From Siniperca chuatsi (Eukaryota > Chordata > Actinopteri > Centrarchiformes > Sinipercidae), in assembly GCF_020085105.1 (NCBI RefSeq), contig NC_058051.1, positions 5,104,001-5,168,000 of the forward strand: 64,000 nt of DNA, given 5' to 3'. The notes below the pieces were generated by a model, which did not search any database, was not told the origin of the DNA, and worked only from the letters and a program-made list of their open reading frames with translations. Positions 26,613 to 38,445 of the stretch are shown here, piece by piece. Position 1 is the first letter of the stretch. Each line of letters begins with the position of its first letter. The position numbers and the translations under genes were made by a program.

Positions 26613-28025
26613 AACATGGGACACACACAAACACACCCTCATTCATAAAACCTGTAATTGAATATTTAGGGCAAATTTAAGATTAGACTCTTAGTGTCCT
26701 AGATCAGGGATCCTCAAATGTTTTAATGTCAGGGAAATATGAGGCTGTTAAGCTTGCGGAGACCCTATTTGATTAGAATTACTCCAAGAGAACCAACTGT
26801 TTGAGTACATTTAAGTTGATATGGTATGTGCAGTGATAATAGTGGTGAGAGAGATCTATGATCAAATATATCAAAGTTATCCTCTAACTTTTATAATGTC
26901 TGGAGAAAAGGGCTAGTTCACCCAAATCACACGCTTCTATCTAGCCACACAAATATTTAGATTTTAAGAGCTGAGGTTTTCAGATACCTGCCGCTGAAAT
27001 ATCTGCTGCCACACAAATACAATGGAGGTGAACAGAATTTTGCTGCTCAAAGCAGTGAAAAATTACACTTGAAAAACTCTACAGAAGTGTATCTTTCCAG
27101 AAACAATGTCCTTGTCACTCTGGATAATTAATAATAATATGTATGGTTAGCAGTATAGTAAATGTTTGATGTTCTGCAGTATGTTGTTTTCCCGATGGTT
27201 GTGCACAGATGATCACTAAAACAGTGCACCAGCACAGTTCACAAGTTACATACAGTGTTAAACCTGTCACTGAAACTGTTGATTCTCATAAATAAATCCC
27301 AGATTTTAAAAGCTCACCCACCCATGCACACACCTCCACAGAGCATTTGCAAAGCACCTGCGGCTCAACTAGCTATTATAAACTCGCTACAATGCATGCA
27401 ACATGATCATTAAAGGTAATCTGTGTGGGATCCGAGCCAAATATGTCAGTGTCAGACGAATTTGATTACATCCGTAGACTTTGTGGGCTGATATCTGTTG
27501 GCATAGTTTATCTATCAACACTGCTGTTGATGTTTAACTTAAAAGTAAGAAATGACTTCACCGCAATAAAACAAAAAATCATTACATTCAAGCAAAAGTA
27601 AACAGTAAGCAGTAGAACAGTTCAAATACACCATGAGTCATAGTTCATATATTCATATATTTTGCTCAGGGAGAATACAGTCCCATAGAATGTATTTTCA
27701 TCCTCATCTGTGTGTGTGTCCCTGTTCTCTGACCCATGCTGTTGTCATGTGTCTCAAGTAGTGAATATTGCTCGATTAAGGCCGGTGAGTACTTCACAAC
27801 AAGTAAGTATATGGCATTCTCAAGAAGGAATGCTTAAAAATGGAAATAAAATGGAAAGTGTGTAACACATTCAGTGACATTAATTCATGAAACCTAAAAT
27901 ACATACAGTACTACAGTACTGTAACACCTAATGTCAGTTCTTGCCACAATGTGTAGGAACAGAATTCACCAGTTATTATGAATTGATATATGTGATAAAT
28001 AAGTACAAAACTGTAGCTGCTCAAC

Positions 28026-28200
28026 TAGGGCTGGGTGATACGGTTGAAATCAATATCACAATATTAATATCAGATATTGCAAATTATGCAAAATCACAAT
28101 AATAGTACAATAATTAAATTGATGTTCAGTGCAATTAACTGTGTTCCACTATATTCCATCACACACAACTCTTCAAATGTGATTTATTACAATTTTCTAT
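28026..28200. repeat. TAGGGCTGGG family fragment, copy 2
   Basis: Starts TAGGGCTGGGTGATAC and continues GAAATCAATATCACAATATT and ACAATAATTAAATTGATG. This is closely shared with 31913-32160. No right terminal repeat was found, so it looks truncated. Confidence 0.6.
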
Positions 28201-28204
28201 GGAG

Positions 28205-28560
28205 TTGGAGTCAGGACGTGACCAGCTAGCTTAGAATAAAGACTGGAGGCAGCTAGCCTGGCTCCATCTGCCCATTACTTTCTTCGCTGCATCTCTGGCT
28301 ATATCACTGGTTGCCAGATACAGTCGGCAAGCACAGGTTATGGTGTTAGTCCTTGTAAAAGTACGATGGTACCAAACCTAGCAACCTCAATGACAAGACT
28401 TTGGGAGGCTGCAGACAGTCACTGCGCCCAGCTGTCCAAGAAATACAACTCCCTTAAAACCACAAATTGGCTTTTAACATGTTAATTAATAAGCTTTAGA
28501 GGTGCTGCTAGGTGTATTTTTGAACTTTGGACCGAGCCAGGCTAGCTGTTTTCCCCTCCT
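28205..28560. repeat. Dispersed fish repeat (GCTAGCTTAG...AAAGACTGGA family)
   Basis: Contains CTAGCTTAGAATAAAGACTGG on the left. Near 28365-28440 it has the reverse complement of the segment seen at 16950-17040 (ATGGTACCAAACCTAGCAAC, CACTGCGCCCAGCTG). The same family occurs more completely at 52500-53000. Confidence 0.6.
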
Positions 28561-30160
28561 CCCAAGCTTTACGCTAACCACGTCCAGACTCTAATCCCAA
28601 ACATAACACACAAACATGGGATTGACATTGATCTTATAGTCTCATTCTCGGAAAGAACGCAAATAAGCATATTTCCAGAAATGTTTTAAAACTCATTGTA
28701 ATTGAAACAATATGTTTCATTGCCAGAGTCACTTTTATAGCCAGTTTGTGCCACAAGAATATCCTATAGTAGCTTTAAATATAATTCAGTAGCATGTTGC
28801 AACAAAGCTAGTCTGTGTCATCTTTTTTCCCTCTCCATACCTCTTACAGAATTCAGTCTGACAGAATTAATTCTCTCCTCTGTCTCTCTGCTCCTTCCCC
28901 ATTCCTTCTGTGTCCAAACCCAACTGCGCTGCCTGCCCTGAAGCAAGTGACGCGTCCTTTGGAAACATGAGTTAGGACTCCAGTGTGGAAAACGAGTGGT
29001 TTGAGGGGAGAACAGGAGTGATATTGGAAGAATAAAAGATACTTCTGGGATAACATGAGTGAACTTTTTCCCTGAGTGGAATGCTGTCTTTGCACTGGGA
29101 TTTTGTTTTCATTTTACTAATGTGCATACTGCTGCACAGACATTATGATAAGCAGGTGTGTAATGGAGGCTAAACTTACCCAAAACTCAGTTTACCCACC
29201 TTTTCATTTGGAGAACACAGTTCCTCAACATTTTGAGGCTGACGCACTGAAAGTCTATGACTTATATTCATATTAGGCCCATACAATTGACATCTTCACA
29301 TGTTCAAAAATCTGTTCTCAATCCGAAAAGGATCCGAGACTTTCTTATCCAAACTGGATACCAGCGGACCATAAGGAAATGGAACAAAAACACCCCGAAA
29401 AATGTGATTAATATAGTTTGGTGATGCGCAGCCCCCAATTTACTTTAAGCCTGCTCCCAGTTTTTGCTTCTGTTAAACTACTCCGCTCTGAAACCAGTTA
29501 GAAAAAAAGTTTAAAATCAAAACCTCCATTGCCTGATGTTTCTCTGTTGGATCAAGTGCATTTATTATTTTTTTTTGTGTGTTGGCAGAAATGTAAAACT
29601 AGTACGTAAATATATATAAAAATGAATAGTGAAATGTATTGGGGCCGGCTAGTTTGGGGTAAAACTCAACAGCCTCCTGGCCAAAATGCAACACTCTCAA
29701 AGTAACAGGCACAGTATCTACCATAATGAAGCCACATCCATGCCAGTAATTAGTTGCGTTTCAAGTGACTGAAGTTGCAGCATGATTTGTTAATGCTATC
29801 AGACCGTTTTCAGGTTCTCTTGGGTCCAGTTAGAATTTCACACAGTCCTGACACCTGCAGCAGTGTGCGTCAGATCCAAGAGTAGAAAGTGTGGACCCAA
29901 GACCCAATAGTATTAAATTGATGTTATATGTTTTTAATGACATTAAAGTGTAACTTAATCCCTTCTGAAAATCTTTTTTTTTGCTGACCTCCAGTGGTTT
30001 AAGTTCTCACCTTGATGCAGTGATGAACAGATGACCTGGGTGTGGTTGCAGCTGCACACACAACCACACCCATCAGTGAAGCTGGGTGTGGTCAGAGGCA
30101 AAACTTTAAACCACAGAGGGCAGTGAAACACTGCTGTTCTGCCTGCTGTTAAGTTACTCT

Positions 30161-30670
30161 TTAAAGGGGCACTGCAGCACTGTGCGCTGCCAACAATGAG
30201 CAGAAGCAGAAGATTATGCTTTTTAAAAACTGATAACAATCTGCAGCTTAAATTAATTCACTCTAGGTCACTTGTGTCTAAATTTGGCAACTGTTGCCTA
30301 TATTTATAGCCATCCGCCAAATTAATATAATTAAAACTGATGGCTATAACACAAACCTACAGTATCCTTACATTGTCCAGAGCAAACTTGTTTTTCTATG
30401 TTGAGGAACATTGAGGATATTATTAAAACAAATATTTGACATGCAGTGGGGAAAAATCCATCTGGAACCAGCAACTTCTCCCACTTCGCAACTTGTTTAG
30501 ACTCTCCCTGCCTGGTAAATACCTGTCTTTCAAACTCCATACCCCAAGTTTGTAACGCAAGCTTTCTGCCAAACATTTGTAGTCTTCAAACCCAAGCGGA
30601 GATAACCCCGATGACATTATTTTCTCAGACTTTTCTCAGACTTGACAAAGTCCCTGCAGTGCAACACATG
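30161..30670. repeat. AAAGGGGCACT family, copy 2
   Basis: Left end TTAAAGGGGCACTGCAGCAC. The interior at 30495-30665 shares CTCTCCCTGCC, TTTCAAACTCCATACCCC and GAGATAACCCCGATGACATT with the 9197-9468 copy. The right end in reverse complement is GCACTGCAGGGAC. It is larger than copy 1, so it may be composite. Confidence 0.5.
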
Positions 30671-31687
30671 ACATTAAACACCATAGACTGTGTAGTCCTC
30701 TCCATAATGAGTAAACTGATCCTTACGTGTAAAATCAGTGGTGTGCACCTCCAATTTGAGCTTACATTGTGGCTGTTTTCTTTATGATGACATCTGACTT
30801 GACATAGTGCACCTACCTTTAGCCACTAGCTGAGATGGCAAAGAACCAACAGTCTTTTTTTCCAGTTAATTTTTAAAGGCTTTGATTGAGAGCTGTTATT
30901 ATTACACAGATTATCTGTATTATCATACACTATGATGAAGAACATCTGCAAACATCTACACCCTGGTCTGCAATGTATGTGTGCATACACATATACTGTA
31001 TATGTTTACTGTCAATGGATGCTGAGCATGTCCGTCTTTTCTACTTGAATGATCTGCAGAGTTTCATATGGAAGATTTCTGAGAACTGCTACTGTACGAT
31101 ACTATAAACAGGAGTGAAACAGTACCTCGATATAGGACATATTTTGTGTGTGAGCTGTTTTGCATTTAAGGCCTTTTAGACCAAAATAAATGTAGTTTGA
31201 TGAATGCAAATGCCTCCTCAGCGTGGGATTCTGAAATGCTGATGTGTCAGCTGGGAGATACTGTTCTTACTGTGCTGTAGGGATGAACTTTAATGTTATC
31301 ACGTCTTTCCATCTACCTTCTCCACTTTCCTCTTCTCTTCTCCAAGAGAGACCTGCAGACACATAAAGAAGACGCTGATTTATTAGGAGTCAGAAACAGA
31401 CAGGTGTTCGTTGATGATTTCTCTCTTCCTCTCCCTCCTCCCCTCACAAACTCTATCAATGGCTGTGGCCTTGGGCAACTCCTGACTATATTTTTTTATC
31501 TTATCCTCTTCCTCCTCACTCTTTCACCCTTCTCTGCACTCTTTCCTCCCTCTGTCTCTCTTATTTCACTTTTGTCATCCTTATTTTTTTAATATACACT
31601 CTCTTTCTCCCTCCTATTCCTCGCTCTTGGCCACATTCATCTTCTGATTGTTGTGATTACTGTGCGTTCCTCTGCCATGGCCTGCAG

Positions 31688-31823
31688 GAAGAGTGAGTTA
31701 GTACATGTCAGCGAGCACAGGTATGCACTGTGGACACCGGCTGGCTCATTCACCGACTGCTGGAGTGAGGAAGGAGACGCCTGTATGCATGGGCTGCAGA
31801 ACAAAGTTCCAAATCAGCCACAA
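31688..31823 (+). other. Exon-like segment of unknown origin
   Basis: A 136-base segment is bounded by an acceptor GGCCTGCAG and a donor CACAAG|GTAACG. It is open in the frame KSELVHVSEHRYALWTPAG... with an ATG at 31677 just upstream. A second frame contains PVCMGCRTKF, a Cys-x2-Cys that vaguely recalls the start of a FYVE finger. No matching second half was found downstream. It could be a chance ORF, an alternative 3' exon of ano7 or a non-coding exon. Confidence 0.2.
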
Positions 31824-31912
31824 GGTAACGATGCTGCAAAGACCTACTTTAAAAAAAACATCTTTTATTTGCATTTCTGATGAGGCTGATTATGTTAAGT
31901 GTGATGCAGATA

Positions 31913-32160
31913 TAGGGCTGGGCAATAAGTCTGAAATCAATATCATGATATTAATAAGAATATGTTTGCAACATAATGTATATCACAAGATGTATAATAT
32001 ATGCAAAATCACATACAATAATTAAACTGATGCTCAGTGCAAGTAATAGTTACGTTTTATGCATTAAAACAGAAAAATCCTGCATTACGCAATACGATCG
32101 TTTCCTCAAGATACAATTCCACTGAATATTGATAATCAATTTTGAATGATCAGATATGCA
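31913..32160. repeat. TAGGGCTGGG family fragment, copy 3
   Basis: Starts TAGGGCTGGGCAATAAGTC, with AAATCAATATCATGATATTA and ATGCTCAGTGCAAGTAA, parallel to the 28026 copy. Only one end is recognisable. Confidence 0.6.
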
Positions 32161-32539
32161 GATTTTATATGGAACATTAGCAACAACAAAAAAATGAGAT
32201 TATGACAGCCTCAGTTCATAGATATTAATATTCTAACTCCATTAATAACCACTTAAACGTCACTGACCCCACAGTTGCTCAGTCATTACAAACTCATGTA
32301 CAGTACATTGTTCATACCCACAGAATTTTATTTCAAATTCAAGTGAAGATCCCAAAGTTTCCAAAGAGACCAAATATGTGTGGTTGAATTTTGGGCAAGT
32401 GTGTATAAAATGCTGCAAAAGACATCTAGAATATTTCCATTTGATGGTGCAGCCATAAATCTTTTAACTTTCACCTTTTAAACTGATACAGAATATTTAT
32501 GATACTGTCCGACAACGTGAATCAAGATGATGTTTCCAA

Positions 32540-32880
32540 CATTAAAGCTGCATACATTTATTGATTTATTTATTTGATAAACAACACAACAACTTAAAAT
32601 ACACAATACTGACATATTATCACATTATAAAGTTGGCGAAGGTCTTAGTAAACATCACCTATTTACACATCCAGCACACACAGAGCAATATTAGCATTAA
32701 TTTGGAGTCATGTTCCTAACCAAGTCCAATATTCACTCTCCTTTAGACTGTGTTTTGGTCTCCACCAACTCTCGAGGGAGCTATCTGTCTCTTTAGCTGC
32801 TAAATGCACCAATACATTCAGCTCCATACATACTGTTGGATTTTATTGCTTTTTTGCTGAGAACAGCTGAGTGCTGTGTC
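32540..32880. repeat. Dispersed repeat (AAAGCTGCAT...TTTAGCTGCTAAATG family), copy 1
   Basis: Shares TTTACACATCCAGCA, CAATATTAGCATTAATTT, TCCAATATTCACTCTCCTTT and CTCTTTAGCTGCTAAATG with 63370-64000. A related copy is at 57765-58210. Confidence 0.6.
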
Positions 32881-33640
32881 TGGAAATGAAAAGGAAAGGA
32901 AAAATAATGATAACATTTTATTGTACATCCTACATTTTATCCAATTTAAAATATTTTTTTCTCACTGGGAATGGTGATACAAAAGAAAAATCACAAACAA
33001 CTCTAAATTCTTTAGCAACCTGTTTTCCTCTAACAAAAAGTGGGACAATTAGACATCCACCACTGCTGAGTAAGCTAGTGTCCTGAGGTAACCTAACACT
33101 CCCTCCCCACACACACACGCACCACCATTCCTGTTCATGTTTGATTAGTGAACATAGTTGATACAGAAGCAAGCACTGAAAGAGATGAGAGAATTCAAGC
33201 ATGCCATAGCAGCTTCTTTCTGTCATCAACTCGCAGTTTGACGTCTAGTGAAAACTGCAGCGGGCGCACACAGACTCAGGCATTTCTAGCTAAATGTACG
33301 CACAGTGATGCAAATACATACATGCACAAAGACTAACATGCAATGTGTACTTTTGCATGCGAGGATTTGTGCTTGTTTTGAATTTGAATGTGTAAGTGCA
33401 CATCTCACACATTCAAATAACGCAGTACGTGAACACACACAAGTATGTATTGTGTGTATGTATTATTTTGCTGATAAAGTAGTCCCCACCACCATCACAT
33501 AGACACACACGTGCACATTTTTACTTGTACACACTCCCACTGCGGAGCAACATTTTTCTCTCCAAGTCTGTCTGCTCCCTCCTCTGTCTCTTTCTGTCTC
33601 AAAGCAGGTGCTGAAATGAGACACTAAATAACTATTAGAG

Positions 33641-34070
33641 TTAGAGGAAGGGCAAGAGAGGGGGAGGAGAATTAGAGAGCGCTTCCCCAACAGTAGCAGA
33701 GAGAGAGAGAGGGAGGGAGGGAAAAGGAGTGAGAGGGAAGGGAGAGCAGAAGAGCTTAGAGAGGGGATCTGCATTGTAAGTAGCTCTGAGAGCAGCAAGT
33801 GGTAGCTGTTTTTCAACCTGGTTTTGTTTTCCAGAGGAGGCAGAGAACAAGAAGAAGAAGGAGAAGAACCAGGCAAAAGAGCACAGATTTGAAAAGTCTG
33901 AGCAGTGTTTCAACAAAAAAAAAAAAAAGCTGAGGGAGGAAAGAAGCCGGGAGGAACACAAGGCAGCAATGGATAGCAGAGTGGCTCAGCCTGACCCTGG
34001 GATGGCCTGGATTCACACACTGCTGCTGGCCACCATCTAGCACACATACTAGGCTGCTAACACCAGTGAG
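33641..34070 (+). promoter_or_regulatory. Candidate first exon with upstream ORF, possibly arhgef19 5'UTR
   Basis: A purine-rich leader (GA tracts at 33690-33730, AAG-rich at 33840-33960) runs to a good donor GTGAG|GTACAG at 34070. It contains a 23-codon ORF at 33969-34040 (MDSRVAQPDPGMAWIHTLLL..., TAG). The arhgef19 coding exon at 46900 starts with a splice acceptor 21 bases before its ATG, so a non-coding exon must exist upstream. This is the best candidate seen, but the link is inferred across about 13 kb. A TATA-like ACTAAATAAC lies near 33620. Confidence 0.3.
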
Positions 34071-35835
34071 GTACAGTACTGACAGCAACAGTAACTCTTT
34101 CACACAAAAATGATCAAAGCAGAGAAATACATTTATATTCCATGTTTGTGTCAATACTTTGCCAACTTTTGCCAAGTTGGAGACTTTTGCTGCTGGGAGT
34201 GAAAGTTGAGCAGTGTTATTTGCCGGAGAGTGCAGGCTCTGCTTTGTGTGGTGCACTTGGGAGGAAGTAGTGCTGTGCAGCTTGTCAGGTGCATTGCATT
34301 TATCTGACAGCGTATGTGCACTGAAAACAAAGGTAGATATTGTCTCCGTATTGGATTAAGGAAACAAACAACTATAAGATGGATTATCAGGTGACAAACA
34401 CAGAACGCTGTTTGCTTCGATATTGTTATTTCTCTGCTTACAAAACCAGCGGCTTAAATACATTTTGTTAAAATATGCATATGCATTGCAGTGGAATACA
34501 GGATTAAATGTGAAATTTGACAGTTTTACTATTGTTTCAATGTCCTGCAACAAAAAAGCCAAATATCCAGCACAAATAGATGCATAAATCCTGCCAGTGG
34601 GATCATGAGCTTCACTATTCATTTGTTCTCTTGGAAGAAGTAGCTGCTTGCATCAATAATGTTTCCAGCAGCTCCCTAGGCAGTGCAGAGTGAGGTGAGC
34701 TTTGAATGTGATGGTTACAGTGCAGCAATGAGTTGTTGCAGAGCAGGGCAGGTAAGTGCATGTCTCGAGTATGTTGGATGAGGGGTTGTTAAAAACTGTA
34801 CATGGCTGAAACTCGGTGCTGCAGCTCACACAATCTTCTCTGTTCTCCTTCGTGGGACATTTTAGCATAAGACTCAAACACCTCCTCTGCCTATAGCTTC
34901 AGGCAAAGAAAGAGACTCGGGTTGTTAGCTGAGGAGTGTACATGGATCCGTGTGTGTGTGTATGCTCTCAAACTTTTCATGCATTCATGGACATATGTGT
35001 GTTTCCCAGAAGCAGTTGGTGGTTTGGGTTTTCTTTCACTCTGTCTCACTGTTTGTTTGCTCTCTCATGTGGAGCCTCCAACTGATCAGAGCTGTTGACA
35101 CTGCTTTGTGAGGGATAAACAACAATGCAATTATGACATTCAGCGGCCTGCTTATGATTTTTGATTCTGGGGAAGCTGCTCCCTTCTTCTCGGTTTGGCA
35201 GTTGTGACCCACATGTGAAACAGATTACCACCTTCCAGACTTTTTCTTAACATCTTCCAAACTGTGAGAGGGCTGGCTGAGGTGATGGCTGCCTTTTCTG
35301 TCTGCCGTCCTGATGACTAAGTGTATTGTCATGTGAGTTGACTGTGCGTCTGTGTGTATGGATAGTCTGGAGGTACATATTTTGGCTGGAGCACAAATAG
35401 ATAGCTGTGGGTGTTTTCTGGATTATCTAATTTACTATGGTATGTCTGTCTTCGAACACACCACCTGCACGTTGGGTAGACATGTACCAGCACAAAGCAT
35501 AAATCAGGACCTTGAACTGTTTTACTGCACTTTATTACAGGCTGGAGATCCCCTGATGGCAGACTTGTGATAACAATATTTTTTTTTGAATAGTCATCAC
35601 ATTGGAAAAAAGGAGATTTAGGATGACTGACTTCCTTTAGCTGTGATTGAATTTCTAGCCTGTAAGCACACTACTGTACATTTGATTTATCTCTGCATGC
35701 CTGCTCATATCTCACACAGATGTATAACTCAGCTCACCACAGGGCCTCTCCCTCTTCCCATTTCCTCCCTCCCCACAACTGTATGTCTGGAGAGCACCTG
35801 CCCCATCACCTGCCACTCAGACAGAGGCTGTCTGA

Positions 35836-35866
<31 letters not shown>

Positions 35867-35893
35867 TGTGTCTGTGTGTGTGTGTGTGTGTGT
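35836..35893. repeat. (GC)n joined to (TG)n microsatellite
   Basis: About 15 bases of alternating G and C pass directly into about 43 bases of TG with one TC interruption. Alternating purine-pyrimidine of this kind can adopt Z-DNA. Confidence 0.9.
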
Positions 35894-37504
35894 ATATGGT
35901 GTGGGGAAGCGATCCAGGATGCCACACCTCACCCTCTTATCCCATACCTCCCTCTCCTCCCCCAGCTAACCTTGCATGCAAATGCTACCTGTTCTCCTTA
36001 TGGTATTTACATTTACGTGCACAGACACACAACCAACTGCTTACCTAAATGTGACTGTCTCTGCTCTGTGTTTTGCACCGGCCCTTTTTTTCTTAAAACT
36101 AGGCTAAAATCATTAGGCATCATTGACTGAAAGCAACCTGCTCTTTAAACATCAGTGACACTGATATTTTGAGGAGGCCCTGTCACTTTCCTAGCTTTTT
36201 GGTTTGTGGCCTAAATAGCAGAGGCCTTAATAGCCCATAATAACAGCCTTTGTTCCTGCACGTGTATAGTTGGGCTTCTTTGTTTGTCTCCTGCCTCGGT
36301 TTAGTGGTCTATTTCAGAGGAATGAGCTTGCCAAGTCAGCCAGGGAATGTGGAAAAGTGTCTCTGTGTGTCAGAGGGTCTCAACTGGGGGTTGGCGCCTC
36401 TGAAGTTTGACATGAACTTGTCTTAAAACCTGGACTTTGAAACAGACCACCTACTGAGTTTAATTCCTCTGCATTCACTTAATAATAACATAGTAATGTT
36501 ATGGCTTTGACTTGTAAGTAGAAAAGCAGATTTTCTAAGACAACCAGAGATCTCCTTGAAAGCACAAACCATTCACTTTATAGGCAGCAGTGCACAGGCG
36601 TTGTCATTTATTAGTTAATCTGTGTGTCACAGAATATTTGGCCCATACATGAAGGTTAAAACTCGAGCCCAGGGGCAATGTGTGCCAAGCACAACCCCGG
36701 CTGTGTTGCTGCACACCTGTCTAGCACTGTAGCCCTCAGGTTATTTCACATTGTGACTTGGCCAATGCGACACGGTGTGTGTTTCACATTTGTACTCTTG
36801 CGATAATACGATTCTGGCTCAGGAAACATTGCTTCTTCACTAAAATGTGTGCTTTGCTCTTCTGGAAAAAACCCCACACAAACCAGGTGTTGCTCTCAAG
36901 TACAAGTAACAGCAGCGTCTTTTTCAGCGTCTTCAAGGGCGTTTCGCTCTCTTTCAGTTCATCGCTTTAACCCTGATAACACTGCTGGTATTCAGAGTTT
37001 GTTTTTGAATAGTTTATAGCTTTAGCTCTGGGATAAAGTGGAATCGTTCCCGGATGGTCAGCTTTTTAGGTGTGTTCCACTTTTACCCGATCACATTTCA
37101 AAACAACAAGCAGCCCAGTGCATGGCTTGTCCATACCTGTCCAGATAATAAAAGCAAGAAGTAAGGTGGGGGGGAGAAGCTGCTGGTGCTCGTCTGGGAA
37201 AAAGTGGAGCAGAGAGCTAGAAAACAAGAGAGAAAGAGATTGCAAGTGAACACAGGAACAGATGAATGCAAGAGATGCATCAGCAATTTGTTGTAAAGTA
37301 GGTCAGCCTCTTGAGAGCTCAGTGGCAAAGGATCAGATTGGAATCAAAGTGCTCTGATTGACAGTTTGAGTACAGCAAACCCAAATTCCTCCTTTCCAAT
37401 GAATTTAAACCAGAAAAAAAAAAACCTGAAATCAAACTGCAGCAGATACACGAATGGCAAACCTTCTTTTAATGTTACTCATTTACTATAAAGCTTGTAG
37501 TGCT

Positions 37505-38445
37505 GATATGATTGGTCGATCAACAGAAAATTAATCACCAGTAACTTTGAGAATGGATTAAAGGATAAGGCATTTTTTAATGGTAAACAACTTAAACATT
37601 TAAATGATAAGGTTGGTGATATTTTATATTTTCTTACTGTCAACAAGTCCCACGAAAAGACCAAAACCAACAATGCATTAATCAGTTTTTCAATATTTTC
37701 CTATCTCCCTACCTTGTCTTTGGCTCACAGGCTCATGCCCACTGGTTCCTACTGAAAACTTAAATCTTTACAAATTTGTCGCAAATAAGACTAAATCATT
37801 TCCTAAAACAGCTGGGTGCTGTAGTTTTTAGCAAACATTACTCAAACAGGAGTAAACACTGCAATTGTTGGGGACTATTTTCAGCTGCGGAGTAATGCAC
37901 ATTTGGTGTTCTGGTGAGTTTTAACAACAGCAGGGCGGTGTATGTGGGATTGACTGAAAACAAATGTTGTGTGTGTTCATGATAATGAAGGAACATGTCA
38001 CCCAGTGCAACAGTGTGGATCACTGATGTGTTTCAAAAAGCTTTTGGACAACAGTGGGGCTCTATGGCATGAGAGGAATAAGATATATCAGGCTTTGGAT
38101 ACACAGACCATACTTGTTAGGATCAAGTCATTGTTGGTTTTGGTCTTATCCTTTAAATGTTTCAGTTGCAAATCAAGCAAAATTGCCAACAATTGGCTTC
38201 CGTTCCAGCTTCTCAAATGTGCAGGTTTGCTCACACTGTTTAACATAATTGTAAATTAAATATCTTTGGGTTTTGGACTGTTGGTCAGGCAAAAGAGGAA
38301 ATTTGAAGACCTGGGCTCTGAGATATTGTGATGGATATATTTAACTATTTTCTGATATTTTATAGACTAAACAATTAATCAAAAAAACATTTTTATACTC
38401 CACAGATTAATGGATAATGAAAATAACCATTTGTTGCATCCCTAA
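37505..38445. mobile_element. Family R copy 2 nested in an older repeat
   Basis: The outer repeat is recognised on the left by GATTGGTCGATCAACAG and AAAATTAATC (37508-37555). On the right it resumes with CCAGCTTCTCAAATGTG, GGGTTTTGGACTGTTGGTCA and GTGATGGATATATTTAAC (38190-38360). Between them (about 37563-38170) sits a family R copy with CCACGAAAAGACCAAAACCAA at one end and TTGGTTTTGGTCTTATCC at the other. A fragment of the outer repeat is also seen at 48930-49110. Confidence 0.6.

Larger units (their letters stand above)
26613..33640. other. Intergenic spacer downstream of ano7
   Basis: No supported gene. It holds repeat-derived segments near 26900-27130, 28026-28200, 28195-28560, 30161-30670, 31913-32160 and 32540-32880, a pyrimidine-rich stretch at about 31290-31640, and an exon-like segment at 31688-31823. 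AATAAA occurs at several points, so the ano7 transcript end is not fixed. Confidence 0.55.

Noticed and set aside
33969..34040. A small secreted-peptide gene (23 codons)
   Set aside because: Too short, no signal cleavage context, and it sits just before a splice donor. Better read as an upstream ORF.
33463..34256. Minus-strand Leu/Phe/Ser-rich ORFs of 106-147 codons
   Set aside because: They arise from the purine-rich leader read in reverse. No start context, domain or splice support.
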